This document shows positions 1-13,071 of a stretch of DNA of 64,000 bases, piece by piece (the stretch's first letter is position 1; each line of letters begins with the position of its first letter). The position numbers and the translations under genes were made by a program. The DNA is taken from assembly GCA_030272585.1 (NCBI GenBank), contig BSYQ01000010.1, forward strand, positions 3,224,001 to 3,288,000, read 5' to 3'. This DNA is from Bryopsis sp. KO-2023. Its lineage: Eukaryota; Chlorophyta; Ulvophyceae; Bryopsidales; Bryopsidaceae. The notes below the pieces were generated by a model that searched no databases, was not told the DNA's origin, and saw only the letters and a list, made by a program, of their open reading frames with translations.

Positions 1-1
1 C

Positions 2-3000
2 TGCATGGAAAAGATGCACATATCGATGGTTGTCGAGATTTTGGACACGATGGCACAGGATCCAACAGATCTCGGTGAGGTATCTGCACTCCTGGAGAAA
101 AAGGTACAAGAGCTAGCAAAAGAGGCAGCCGCCAGGGAGGCCTGTTCGCAGATGCCAAAACAGTGCGAGGTGCATGACAATGTGGGTGACTGTGAGGATG
201 GTGGCTGTGAATGGTCAACATGCATGCGCAAGGATGAAAGAATTGAGATCAGTCAGGAGGAGCTGGAGCAAACTTGCAACCAAGGTTTTCGCTTGCTGAG
301 TGAGGTGGCGGAAGCAGACACCTTGGAGGGGCTTTCTGAGTTTTGCCAAGTTGTTGATCCGGAGTCAGACATCCCAGATTGCGCAGAGCGAGCCAGTGTT
401 CTGGTCGGTCTGATCGCAGCAGGATACTCTCGACAGGAGTTTGTCGAACGATGCACTGAGACGGAAGGCGCCCTGGAGGAATCTGAGGTCCAACTGGAGA
501 ACTTTAAGCACCTTCTGTGCGATCCGGAGGAGGCGTGCTGCAGGAAATTCTCCTTGACCGGCGATGGAAAAGAGTTTCAATTTGGGATGCTGCCTGGTGC
601 TGCTGCTTGCATGAATGACGAAGCCTGTGACTTCGAGCCAGAGTGCATTTTGGAAGAAGATCTGTGTCTTAAGCAGTTCACCGAAAGCGACAGCAATGAT
701 TGTGGTTCCGACTGCGTCACAGTAGAGGTGGATGGTGAGAAGGTGGGGTGTGTCGACAAGAAGAGGAGAGACATGTGCAACCGTGATTTACGTTCAGGGT
801 GCGACGAGGAAGGCTGCGTTTGGAAGCCGGGATGCACACCGAGAGAAGTCACAAGCTTTGATTGTGAGGAGGGGGATGCGTGCTGCATTGCCACCATGCA
901 AACAAAATTCACGGATGCGCAAACTAAACAGTGCACCGAACAAGACCCCTCGGATGGAGCCAGTTGCAAGGTTCAAAAGGTTTGCACCCAACTCGATGAT
1001 GCTTGCCGCATGATCAGTGAGCCGTGGGAGTGCGAAGATCAGCCAGGGTGTCACTTCAAACAAGAGCCCACCGATTTGGACCAGTTTGCTGGCAAATGCA
1101 TGACCACGAACGATCGTTGCGAGGGTGCATCCATGACAGAGTGTGCCAAGATCAGAGTGGGTGGCAGCTGTGCAGTGGTCGATCGGTGCGAGGTAAATAC
1201 CTGCGATGGCACAGATCAGTGTTGCGAGCTGGACCAGTCTCAATGCCAAGCCGACGAAACGTGTCTCTCTGAGGCGCAGTGCCAGATGAGGCCAGGATTT
1301 GACACCTGCTTGAAAATCAAGTGAGGGCTGTTTACATTTTGTTTTCACAATTTTTTGCTAGCAAGGAGACCCTGTCACTCCACACGGGACAAAACTACCA
1401 CTGAACGGCTAGTCAAATGTGTGTATTGAAAATGCATAATCTTTCTTGCGATCTGATGTCAGACGTGTGGATGCAGGACCGAGGCCGATTGCCAGAACTC
1501 CTCAGATTGCGCCTGGGATGGCTCCACATGCAAGGTGCAAGATGACTTCGACATGTGCAGGGAAAGATATCACAGCAGAGCCCTGTGCGAAAGTCTGGGG
1601 GGGTGTAAATACACCGAGGCATGTCTGAGCCATTGCAGCCTGTGTGAAGAATGCATCGACGAGATGAGCAAACTCCAGTCACAAGATTTGACCACAAGAG
1701 CCGCAATGCAGGTGAGTGGAGCTTCATGGGGCTGGGAAATTGCTTCTATAAAGGGCTGAGGATTGATCAGTGTTGTGCTCTTTGCAGATTGTGTATGATA
1801 AGTGCAAAACCATGACTGCACAGTACCCTGATCTGCAGCAGAACATAAGAAACGCCTGCAATGTGTACAAAATAGCGCGCAACCCAGCCGTGTTGAAGCG
1901 TCCTGCTGCCCTATGCCAAATGATCGAAGCATGCACCAGTGATTGCACTAATAAAGATGACGATGAGCTGGATCTGTGTTCCGATACAGGTGTGCATTAC
2001 ATTCCAAACCTTCTCAGTGCCATTTTTCCACCCTGTCTATGTTTTTTAACCACCGGAATGTTCTTTACTCATAGGATATGCCAGCGGTCTTCTTGCTGAG
2101 CAGGTCGATTCGACTGCTGAGGGCCTGTGTCTGAAATCCAAAAACTGCGGACCAACCGAAACCTGCGATTTTTCCATCCTCAAAAAGGAATGCAGCTGTG
2201 ATTCAAGCACTGGGTTCGACAGATGCAGCTCGGTCGGCCAATGCGCCAACAAATGCAAGGAGTTCGAATCGCATTATGCGAAATTCAACTCGCAGATTGC
2301 GTCATGCAGCGTGGATTCTGATTGTGAGACGGAGGGGGACACATGCGACACCACCTTGTCTAAAAGATGCACGAAAATGTCTTGCAACGAATCATCCGGG
2401 CAGCCCTTCATCGAGAACTGCGATGGACTGTGCACCGCCGGCGGCTTGACCATGACATCAGCTCAATTCGACAACTGGGGGAAATCCATCACCATACAGC
2501 TGAACCACCCCGCCAAAAGCGTCCTGCGATTCAGATGCAGCAAAGTCTTCGACACGGATTCATCGACCAAGCTGGGGTCGGGATGTTTCGGGAGCGTCAT
2601 GCACACTCAAATTTTCCTCTCCTTGCGAAATCCGACGATCGAGGTCGACGACACAATCGCATTTGCTGATGACCAGACCGTCATAAAGGATGGATACAAG
2701 GGAACGACAAGATTTTCTTCCAGGGATGCGGATGATAATCTGGTCCCAACCCCTGTTGCTGGTTGTGGGGAGGACTGCGTGGCTCCAGTGACAGTGGTGG
2801 TCCATCCACCAGTGTTATCTGCAGGGTGTGGCAATGGACAAGTCACTCCAAGTGCAGACTTGGATGGTAGCTACACATTAGACTTCTCTGGTCGGCCCCT
2901 CACCTGCCTGTGGTCTGTCGATTCTGCCAGCTGTCTTGACGGCACGTCATCTTGCCCAATCCTGCAGACCAAATTGGAAGATTCTGATATCAGGTAGAAT

Positions 3001-6000
3001 CCGCAGAAAACATTCTCATCCTGATAAATACATGAATGAATGAATGTTTAATTCACATTAGGCAGAATTTCCCGACAAGAACCGACCACAACGGTGTGAT
3101 TTAGCCTAGACTTCAATTGAACTCTACAGAAAAAGTCCAGCCCCAATGTATATATCTATATTATTACTTCATTATCACAAGACTGACGTTTTTCCTTTAT
3201 CCCACGCAGTTCGGACCACATATTGACCCTGAGCGGCACAGAAATCGACAGCATTGCAGAAACCCCAGGAATCTACACCGTCACACTCAATTGTACAAAC
3301 TTTTTGGGAGCTTCCAGCTCTGCGGAAGCCACAATCGAATTCTTGGGGACACCAGTCCCATCAGTCTCAGTCGTCGGGCCACTGGAAAGAACATTCTACC
3401 CCTCAAAGGGCCTCAGAATCGCTGCATACATCAACCCTGGATCGGTCTGTCCAGGAGACACTGTCGTTTACAGCTGGACACAACAGGTCGAAGATGGCGA
3501 GGAATCGTGGATTCCAGACGGGGAGGTGGTCAGAAAAGATCTGAGACTGAAGGGTCCACTTTCGGCTGAGCCATACCAGACATACACTGTTTTGCTCACT
3601 GCACAGCTGCAGAAAACAGATATGAGCTTCAGGAGCGGCAATTCGACAGTGCAAGTGAACGTGACAGCATTGCCCTCAGACATGTCAGGCAAGTTGACCG
3701 GAGCAGGAGGGGATGTGATAATGACAGAAGACCTTGTTCTGACGGCTGTCTGCGAGGATCCAGACGACCCACTGAATGCTCTCGAACCTTTCACCTATGC
3801 ATTCGAATGCGTGAAAACAACTACCTTGGACACCGGGGATGATTTTGAGCAGCCCTGCACAGAAAGCGGCACCATCACAGAAAATCAGATCGTCCTGGGC
3901 AAGGATAGTCTGACTTTCGACATTTGGTATGCATACACCGTGATATGCACGAAATCCAACAGCAAGCCGGATGGATCTGTGGCAGTGAGAACAGCGATGG
4001 GGTCCACAGAATTCAAGCCGAGATCTGCTGAGAGCTTGATACCAACAGCAACAATCACTCAGCAGTGTGGTTCCAAGGCTTGTCCGGCAAAGAATGATCC
4101 GAAGAGGCGGCTGAAATTCTTGCTGGACCTCAAGTACAGGGATACAGAGATTGTGTGGTCGTGCACTGGGGTCGAGCTGACGGACAATGATGTGGTGCGT
4201 GGCCTCACCAGACGGGCACTCGTGATCAAAGGAGGTGTGTTCGATGAATCCCAAACCGTGACATGCACTGCAGCGTTGACCAGGGTGGACGACAGTGGAA
4301 CGGAACACGTTGGGGAGGCAAAGATCGATGTGGAAATCAACGCCATCCCATACTGCACAACCACGAAGTGCGTCACAGCTTCCCTGAAAGATGGGGTCAA
4401 CACCTTCCCAGACGCGAAATACACCGTGGCTGTGTCCAACTTCGTGGATGACGAGCCAGACTTGGAGTTTTCGTTCGGCTGCATGGAGGCTGGGTCGCAA
4501 AAAGTTTTCCAGAGAGGGAGCCAAGCATTCTTCACTCTGGAAGCCCTGGATGTGGGAGCTCACCTCTGCTTTGCGTGTGCGATCGATCGCAGTGGAACAG
4601 TTGTGTGTGAGTACTACAACGTGGATGTTTTGGAGCCGGTGGGAGAAATCAGTGCAGAACAACAAACAGCCGCTGTCGACGAAGTCAAGGAGGCCGAGGC
4701 ATCTGGGGACCCAGTGCTGGTCGTGATGTCGATCAAGAAAGCCAACAATATCCTTACATACAGCAGCAGCGCTCAACGCAGACGCTCGTTGAAATCCGAC
4801 CAGAGCCGCCAGCTCCTTCAAAGTGAAACCACCCTGGAAAACACCTTCTCAATGGTCCAGTCCCTGGTGAAGCAAATCCAAGAGTCTGACCCACTGGACT
4901 TCACATTATACCAATCATCCTTGGATGAACTGGCAAGAATGACCGAAAACTATCACTACCAATCTGCAGAACTTGCGATGTATGGGATCAGGGTGGGGTT
5001 GGATGCATCCTCAGACGAGTTCACCGTCCTAGACGTGCAAAACATTCTAGCAGTCGCAACCACCTATGATACCCTGTTCACCAGCACAGCGGCAGAGGAT
5101 ATCGTCGAGGCATACTCCAACATCACAACTTTGGTTCAGGACACCGCTGGCCTGCTCTGTTTAGATTCCAGCCCAGGCGATGAATCCATCACAGCCTCCT
5201 CTTCAAGTGCTGGCAAAGAGGCGACGATTTCGTGCGTCAGAGAGGTTCCTTTCAACGTAGATGGGAAAATCCTGGCCTTGGCTGATGCTAGCCTTGAGTT
5301 CCCCAGCGACTTTTCTGACAACTGTGGTGATACTTGCACAGAAGACTTCCAACTGGATCTGTATGGGTCCTATTTGAACAGCTCATCCATTCATTCGGCA
5401 CTCATAGGCACACCCATCTTGGACGTCGGGGTTTCCGACGTCCGCTGGTTGTCTGGCATTGTCAATGTACAAAGCACCGCACTTAACCGTGACGAGATAT
5501 GCGAGAGCGAGGGGTGTTACATGTTGGTAACTCTTCCTGTAGAGGAGTTCACCCCATCGAAACAAACGGTGTGCTTAAGAATTGAAGATGGGGAAGCTGT
5601 TGGGAGGAGCGACATTGGAGGGGTGTGGTTCGTAGCAGACAGTTATGATGAAAGTGCCGGCACCGTCAAGTGCAACATCACGAGGTTCGGGGAGATCTTC
5701 GTGGCAGACTACACTGAGCCTCCATCCCCCCCACCTCCATTCCCCCCTCCATCACCTCCTCCTCCGTCGCCACCACCTCCTGCCGACCTGGATGAACAAC
5801 CAGCAGAAATGCCATCATCGCAGTCAGCAGAGGCCCCTGCCCCTGAGACTGACAACGAGCTTGCGCCGCCACCTGTGGATGAGCCGGAAGTGAAAAAGGT
5901 CGTGGCAGAGCTTAAGTTCAACACTTTGAGCTTCGCAGATGTGTCTGGGAACTCTCCAGAGGCGGTCCAAAAGAGGGAAAAACTCACAGCAGACACAATC

Positions 6001-6381
6001 ACGCAAGTGAAGAAAAGCAACAAGAATATTCGAGAAGTCAAGGTCACGGGCATCAAGCCAGGCTCCGTGGTGGTCACTCTGGAGATCAGTTTTGCTGCGG
6101 ACAGCAACGAAGAAACCAAAAAATATCTGGAAGACCTCACCAACATGCCCGAGGACTTGTTCGACGAGAGCTTCACGGATGAATATGGGCCTGTTACCGC
6201 CTCTCTTGTCGAAGTTCCTGACGATTTGAAGAAAAAGGAGAAGAGCGGACCCAGTCCGATTATTTTTGTGGCTGTCGGCGCCGCCGTTGTCCTTGTGGCT
6301 GGAATTTTGATTGGTGGTCTGTTATGTCGACGAAGGAGTCGAAACGCGGAACACCAGCAGACGGTCTCCCTCCCAATATAG
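2..6381 (+). CDS. Large cysteine-rich, REJ-like cell-surface protein, 5' partial
   Basis: Five exons join in phase: up to 1320, 1477-1711, 1788-1989, 2075-2993, 3210-6381, giving at least 1947 residues. The frame is open to the left edge, so the start lies outside. The N-terminal 800 residues or so are cysteine-rich, with a recurring G-C-x-[WFY] then C pattern (GGCEWSTC, GCVWKPGC, GCHFK, CAWDGSTC, GCKYTEAC), suggesting many disulphide-bonded modules. The middle part (from about base 3210) is threonine/serine- and beta-rich and resembles PKD/REJ regions of polycystin-like receptors. It ends near 5640-5710 in a stretch resembling a degenerate GPS site (CNITRFGEIFVADY). A proline hinge (5720-5785, SPPPP repeats), a SEA-like segment (about 5890-6110), one membrane helix (about 6250-6320) and a short basic tail follow. 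I infer an adhesion, mating or flagellar-surface role; no close family is recognised. Domain names are by eye. Confidence 0.8.
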
Positions 6382-7045
6382 AACAGCAAGGGTGGCTGGA
6401 TATGCTTTTTTTTTCAACTTATGGGGTTAGTGAGGGGAAGCAGATGAAGAACTTCTAGGTAGTTTTATTTTTCTTCTCTTTAGCTGTAGTTTTATTTTTC
6501 CGGATGTAATCAAGAATTTTACAAAATACGTTTCTTTCGTGCACGACCACGGCATGAATTGAGATAACCGATAGACTCGAGTCGATTCCTACTCAAAATT
6601 CAAGTGTGCATTTTTCTCTTGACCAAAGACGCCTTCGAATAAAACTACGTCCCTTCCAGCAACTCAGTGACCATCTCAACCCGACGCGCTCGCATTAACC
6701 GTGTTCAGCCATCCCAGCCACATAACTCCTCTATCAAACACTGTGCAAATGCACCCCCACACAGCATCTCCACACTATTTACACCACCTGTAGCGTCTCC
6801 TCGCGCAATTATGTTCGTTTGTTTGTTGATTCACACCATTCTCACACAATCCTCTCTCACACTCCCTCAAACAGCGTGTGTGACTTGTACAGGGGCTGTA
6901 CAAGTCCCACCAGAAACGCAGTACGAATTCCTGCACAATTCACCCAGGTTTCCTATAAAGCCGAATACTGCCGCCCAATCGAAAACTCTGCCTCGAAAAT
7001 TGTTTGGTTCATAAGCTTGAGAAAAAAAAAGAAAGAAACAGAACG
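6382..7045. other. Intergenic, 3' flank of the surface-protein gene
   Basis: No supported gene. The short open frames here are pyrimidine/adenine-biased without protein-like composition. An AATAAA at about 6638 could be part of the 3' end signal of the upstream gene. A purine run just before 7046 precedes the start of the next gene. Confidence 0.5.
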
Positions 7046-8492
7046 ATGACTATCAGATCAGCTGTTATTCTATTTGTTGGGGTGGTGCTGCTGCCAGCCA
7101 CTTTCGCTTTGCTCACCAGTCAGTAAGTGCCTGCGAGATCAAAAGCAGCCTCTTCCCCACCTTAGCGTCTATTCTTGTACAAACTTTGTTTGCGTTTTAA
7201 GTTCGACGCAAAGACGATCGAAGTGTGCTACCACAGAGTTGCAATGCTTTTGCCTTGGAGCTGATCAAACTGTCTCTCTTTTTTTTTCGCTTCTAGGCCT
7301 GGTGTGCCGATCCCCACCAAGGTTGACCTCACAGGCCCCTTTTTGTGCGGAGCAAAGCCGCTCTTTGGGAAGAAGACGCAGTTCGCTGAGGTACAGGCAG
7401 TAATTCCAAGAAGTCGAGCAAGAGGAATTGTGTACAGCTCCGATTAGTAATGAAATGTCGAGCTCTCTGTTCGTTTTTTTTCTTTTCTTTTCTCTGCAGC
7501 TTTTAAAAGTTTGATTCATTGAAGGAAGAAACACGCCTAACTCTGCGGGGCCAGATACGCTTCCCTCCCCCAGTGCTCACATGATTTTTTTTTTCTGCCT
7601 GTGTCCATAATCAATCAATCTCCAGGTGAAGTGCGACTCCAATTCCGATTGCTTTAAATGCGGTGGAGGCCTGTTCAAGTGCGAAAGCTGTCCAACGTGC
7701 TGTGGAGGTGAAAAACGTTGCGTCTCGAAGACTTTCAAAGTGGTGTGCCCACCTCCCCCCCCTTGTGCACCACCCCAGCCAGGGTTCGACCCCTGTGGAG
7801 GACCCCCTTCTCCTCCAACCCCCTGCACGAAAGATTCGCAATGCAAAGGCAACACCACATGCAAGGGGTGCCCCCCATGCAACGGAGAGCCTTTCAGAGG
7901 GACGTGTTTGGGACCATTCATCTTGTTCGGCTGTGCAGCATGCGAAGAAAAGGTCAGTACTGATTGGTGGAGCATGAATATGGATTTTTTTTTCCTTTCT
8001 TACTTTCGATGCTTCTTTGTAATCCCGCTCGTTCTGGAATGAAGGAACAGTCGGACAGAATTAAAAGCTGAGGGCAGATCGTACCCCGTAGAAATGCACC
8101 ACGGAATGTTGCTATTTATATAGGCTTGTTGATTTTGAAATTCACCCTTTTTTCAGAAATGCACATCTGATGATCAATGTCCCGGCACGGACAAATGTCT
8201 GGGATGTGTCTGTGATGGCCCCTTTGTTGGCACGTGTAAACCCAAAGATATATTTTTGGCATGCGACTGTCCCCAAGTGCTCCCACCTCTTAAGGTATTT
8301 AGGTTTCTGCTCAGAGTCGGTGTTATCCACGAGTTTGTAGCTATCTTGACCAAGGACGCCGCTGTATTAACTGCTGGTTTTCTGTTATGCCTGGAAAACC
8401 AGTAGCAATAAAAAACTCCGTATGGTTTATTTTGCTGCATTCTGTTTGTAATTTCTTTTCTGATTTTTTTTTTGTCTTTGTATCAGCCATGA
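7046..8492 (+). CDS. Secreted protein with three cysteine-rich repeats
   Basis: Exons 7046-7122, 7297-7390, 7626-7952, 8157-8294 and 8487-8492 join in phase to give 213 residues; the last exon is only CCA TGA (Pro, stop). The first 22 or so residues are a clear signal peptide (hydrophobic VILFVGVVLLPATFA). The mature part has three tandem units of about 45 residues, each with C-x5-C, then Cys-Cys pairs, then a short F-x-G-T-C or equivalent segment. Units 1 and 2 are separated by a proline-rich linker (CPPPPPCAPP). The third unit is an exon of its own flanked by phase-0 introns, so duplication by exon shuffling is plausible. Role unknown; an extracellular inhibitor, matrix or defence peptide are possibilities. 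No catalytic motif seen. Confidence 0.8.
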
Positions 8493-11157
8493 TCTGCTGA
8501 CAGCACTTGCCGTGGCTGGGACATTGAGGTGGTTCGATGAAATCGTTGTGATTTTCCATCACCTTTTCCCATAAAAATTTGATGGATGGGGAGAAAGAGA
8601 ATAAGAAAAAATTGTCTTGAAAGGGGGCAGGGTTTTGGGGGGTAGGTTTTCAGATAGTTTCGACGAAAGAAGTGGGGGAGCTGGCCTTTCGAATAGAACC
8701 TTTGGAATAAGCGACTAGATGTAGAGAGAACTCTGGAATAAAATAGTTTGTTCTTGAATATATTTATTTGTAATTGTGATTCTGTAGGACATTCAACTCT
8801 TAACTTTTACCAAATGGTAAGAGTTCGATCTGTTTCTGAGACATGGGACCCCAGCCAGCACTAAAACTATCCACAAATTTTTGCACTCGGGACTAGATTC
8901 TGGAAAACTCCAGATGTTCTTTTTTCCAAGTTGATCCTATCTGGTGAATGAAACTGCAAGATGATATCTTGCAGTCAACAATCACTCTTATCAAGGCTAT
9001 TTGTCTCACAAACAGTGAGCAGTCGGCAGCAAGGAAATTGTTGGGGACACAAGATTCATCTGCGGATGCAAGCAACAGACTGTGAAATTCCTAGTGCAGT
9101 TTGCAGTTCTGACTGCAACATTCATTCACTCAACTCAGCCCCCAGAATTTCACCTCTCCTCTGTCGGTACGGACACCCCCGAGCCACTCCTATCGATCGT
9201 TGCTCCGAGTGCTTCTCTCCGATGCTTTCCATAATTTGTACAATAGGATATCCGCTTTCAGACTGGATACACCAACTATGTCGCTGTAGCAGCCTTTCCC
9301 AAACAGATCAAAGAACTCTTGCAAACTCTTGAAACTAGTCCCAAGCTCTATTTACATTGAGTAAAATTTCTATCATGAACTGATGAACAGGAGCTTCAGG
9401 CTGCAGATCAGCCCTCCATGTGCATCATGTGTGTGTGACTACCAAAAGACTCTCAGTCGTACAGACAGGGGTTGTTGAGCCCGGTGTTTTTGGAGTGGTT
9501 GGAACTTGTACTGTGAAGTGAACGAACTGTGGAATTTCTAGACCTTATCTTAACCGACGATTTAGACAGGTGAAGAGTGACTGTAAAGTGAGGATGATTA
9601 TCCTCTCATGATTTCTTTCTGACTTTTTTAACGAGATCTGTTGGCTATTGATGAGTCCTAGCCTATCTCAAGGTCGATTATGTTCAACCACCACAGCAAT
9701 CCTTGTAAGGGGAAAGAAATGATTGCAAGAGGAAAACCACCTGCTGACTGGTGATTTCTGAAATATGTTTTGGCAAGCTTAAGAGAAAGATGCAAGGGAA
9801 AAAAAACACATATGACAAAATATCTCCACATACATACAGTTGGCCGATTTCGGTGATGTTAGTGTTTGGGAAGAAATAGAGAGCAAAAAACAATGAAGGA
9901 GGCAGGCACTATTCATGTGTTTGGTTGTTTTCTTCTTTTTGTACGCTGGTGTGAACCAAAAACAAAAAGCCGGTATACTTGGAGGGACCTTTTGGTGGAG
10001 TTTGTGCCATTTCATGAGTTTTAACTTACAACTTACACAAGTTATGACGACCAAGGGATTCGAGCCCCTATCAACATCCCATCAACGAGTCGCTTTTTTT
10101 TTTTTTGACAAAGAGGAAACTTCCTAAATGTTTTTTTTTTTTACTTCTACTTTTTTCTTTTTTTAACGTTTTCTTTTTTGGATCCTGTTTTTTTGACCTC
10201 GAATAACACACCCTAACAACAATTATAATCAATAATTGTAATTGTAATTATTGGCAGTGGTGGTCTGGTTGTTTGGTTGAGTTGGGTGTACCCATCGCCG
10301 AATGCTGGCCCGGTTTTCAGTTTCACACCAGTCTTTTCCGTTTCAAATTTTTACAGTTGGATTCTTTGCCACCTTGCTCAGCCAGCTAACCCCACTGCAT
10401 CCCACTTTCCTTGCTCCCCTTGTGGGATCCTGCACTCCTCTTTCCAGAAATTCCTAGAGCCCCCATTTTGGGGACACCTCTAGTCCTCTCACCGAATTTT
10501 CCCCTCTTTCAGGGGCCGACCTCCACCGACCGATATTTCCCCTCTTTTAGGGGCTCCCTTCCACTGTTCCAATGCTATTCACTGTTCTGTTCACTGTTCT
10601 CTCCCCTTTCCGGAGCTCGAAATCCTCCTGATTTCACCCACCTACCATACCAACCAATCAAAATCAAACGCAGAATTACCAGGGATCCTGCTTTACAGCC
10701 ATCCAATGACTAATCCTAAATGCTTCAGTAGGCCCTGGCCATCCATTCATAAAATCACACCACCACAGCAAGAAGGGCAATCAGGTTTTGCTGCATTATG
10801 TAATTGAACCTTGCTTCCAGTCTGGAACTTCCATTAGGTGAATTTTCACAAGACCGTACTCACCATGCTGCACAAGACACCATTCAGGTGCGGCCAGCGC
10901 CTGCATTCCACCTCCGGAGCACGCTCGTCTCCCATTGGACCATTCCCAAATGACCTTCTCCGCACAGCTCCCCGTCCCTATCCATTGCCACACCGAACCT
11001 GACACTGTAGAGTGCACAGGATCGAGCAGCCTTGGCCTGCAGCACCCATAGCCAGGATGGATGCTTTAATATATGAATCGGTGGCAGCCAATCAACAGGA
11101 GCATCATAGTGGCAGCCAATCAACCAGAGCAACATTGTACATTCATAAAAAATTTAC
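8493..11157. other. Intergenic stretch without a supported gene
   Basis: I see no convincing exon on either strand. The longest open frames (for example 8961-9332) lack splice partners and protein-like composition. The stretch holds poly-T runs near 10090-10190 and three small G/C-stem hairpins at 10461-10553, listed separately. Confidence 0.5.
10461..10553. repeat. Three evenly spaced small hairpins
   Basis: Three short perfect stems lie at 10461-10473 (CCCC, T-rich loop, GGGG), 10501-10515 (CCCCT-CTTTC-AGGGG) and 10539-10553 (CCCCT-CTTTT-AGGGG). They are about 40 bases apart. The last two are near-identical, so they look like copies of a short unit. Function unknown. Confidence 0.5.
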
Positions 11158-12139
11158 TCAAGAACACACCCGCTTCGCCTTCTCGAAAACCTCTTTCGCC
11201 TTTTCCAGCTCCTCCTGATCTTCTTCCATCAGCCGGGTTGCCTGGTTCAGGAAATCCTCCTTTTCTTCCAGGTCGTAAGCGTCCTACAGAAAAAACAACA
11301 ACAACAGAACAATGCACATCGCTGTTAGTATGTTAATCATTTGACCATTCCTCGGGAACAGGCAGCAAAAAAAAAACACTTGGGAAAGGACCGACAGAAA
11401 CTCAAAAATGAAAATTCAGCCAGAGTAAAGCAAATGCACAGGGAATACCCACCATTTTCTGGGCTTCCTCCTTTTTCTTCAATTCCTCCTCCCGCTCCAT
11501 TAGAGCCTCCTTCTCCTCTCTTAGGAGGGCCAACTCCTCTTCTAGCCACTCCTTATTCATTTGCACCTCCTCCTCTTCTTTTCCAAGCTGCAGAATCCAA
11601 GACACCTTTTTTTTTTTCGACGTTCCACTTCGATCTCAAAATAGATTCAACCCCATGAATTTCTGCACCCCCTTACCTCGATCTCACGCCTGGCCACCTC
11701 GTTCGCCTTTCGAACGGTAACGACCTTTTTCGCCTCCACCTCCGACTGCAGTTCCTCCACTGCAGATCAACATCCAACGTTCAACATCACGATTTTCGAA
11801 ATCGTCATCGACGGTTCCACAGACGTCAACACTCGGGCGGCGCTAGAATCACAGCGAATCACCCCCGAATCACAGCGATTCCTTTCCCTAACTCCTTGGG
11901 TGAAAGCTACATGAGTGTCGTGAGCGTTTGGTGACGTTTTTCTCCCGGCGTTGCATTCTTTTTGGGGAAAAATCGCGGACGTCGTTTTTTTTGTCTGTAG
12001 ACGTCAGCGAACGACGACTTGGTTTGACGATTGACGGCGGACGATGCTCACCTTTCCTCGCCAGCCGACGGACCATGACGAACCCCTTGGCGGCACAAGC
12101 GATCAGAAGAGCGCAAAGGAAACCGAGGAGCACGAACAT
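11158..12139 (-). CDS. Small membrane-anchored coiled-coil protein
   Basis: Four exons on the minus strand (12052-12139, 11677-11759, 11453-11587, 11158-11283) join in phase to 143 residues ending in a TGA. The N-terminus is a hydrophobic signal-anchor (MFVLLGFLCALLIACAAKG) followed by arginines. All the rest is a highly charged Glu/Lys helix with heptad character (for example EEELALLREEKEALMEREEE), predicted to be coiled coil. No enzyme motif is present. It may be a tail or scaffold on an organelle or ER membrane (inference). The start is the first ATG that gives the hydrophobic segment; all splice sites are GT-AG. Confidence 0.72.
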
Positions 12140-13071
12140 CTTGGCGGCGAGTGGGGGAACGTGAGAAGGGGGGGGCTATAAGGGATGTGTGTCTGTTTGG
12201 CCGAGGGGGTGTGTTGTGAAGTTCATGTGAAAAACCTCATGCAAATGGGTTTGGGGAGTGGATGGCTGGCGAACAGAAAGTATGGTTCCCATTGAGAATC
12301 TTTCACAAAGTGCAGTGAGTGGGGAAGGCCAATTTTCCCCTGCATCTTTTCAAACGAAGGAGCACACCCAGGTCCAGGGTCTTTTTTTTTCCAAGCTACT
12401 GGTGTGTTTTTTTTCTCACGGGAGGCAGCCAGGCTGGCCCAGCCTTCCCTAAGAATATGCAGTCTTCTTTTCACATTGCGTTCGACAACAAATAGAAACC
12501 TTTTCCTATTGATCTTTCCAGGTCAAATTTTGTTTCTCATCGAGCATCGAATCTGGACTGCCACCACCCCTTCAATCAATTTTTTTTCCAAGGTCAATAA
12601 CCTATCGACAATATTTTTGACAGGAAAATACAAAGGCAGCCGCATCCATTTCATCAACCAAAAAATCGAAATTGTTCGATGAGATGTAAAATATCAACTG
12701 AACATTTCCCTAAATCCCAAAAACTCTCCCATCGCAATGGCAAGAAGAGAAAATCAATAACATTACATAATTCTACTCTCCAAATATTACTTCTTTCGCC
12801 CAGATTTTTTTTTTTCTCCTTATTTTTTTGGGGTCAGCTTCTCGACCTCCATATCAATTGCATACAACAGAACAGACATATCTGTATAAATATTTGGCCA
12901 ACTACTCGATAGATTTTTAAGAAAATGCCTTCGGCATCAAGGGGAGAATTTCACTTTTTTTTTCTCCTTCAGATAGATAGCAGGGGTCATGCAGTCCCAT
13001 CCACCCCGTTTGAAAAAAAAAAAAGAAAAGAAAAAAAAGAAAAAAACAGCCCCTCAAAATCAGTCACACTT
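12140..13071. other. Intergenic, A/T-rich
   Basis: Nothing recognisable. Several A and T homopolymers occur (around 12385, 12805 and 13010-13045). The stretch contains the 5' flank of the coiled-coil gene and the 3' flank of the sulfotransferase gene. Confidence 0.5.

Noticed and set aside
8961-9332. 123-codon plus-strand frame in the first large intergenic region
   Set aside because: Random-looking composition, no splice sites in phase and no similarity recognised.
10040-10075. ATTCGAGCCCC sequence resembling a T-loop
   Set aside because: Neither strand gives a matching acceptor stem, D arm or anticodon arm.
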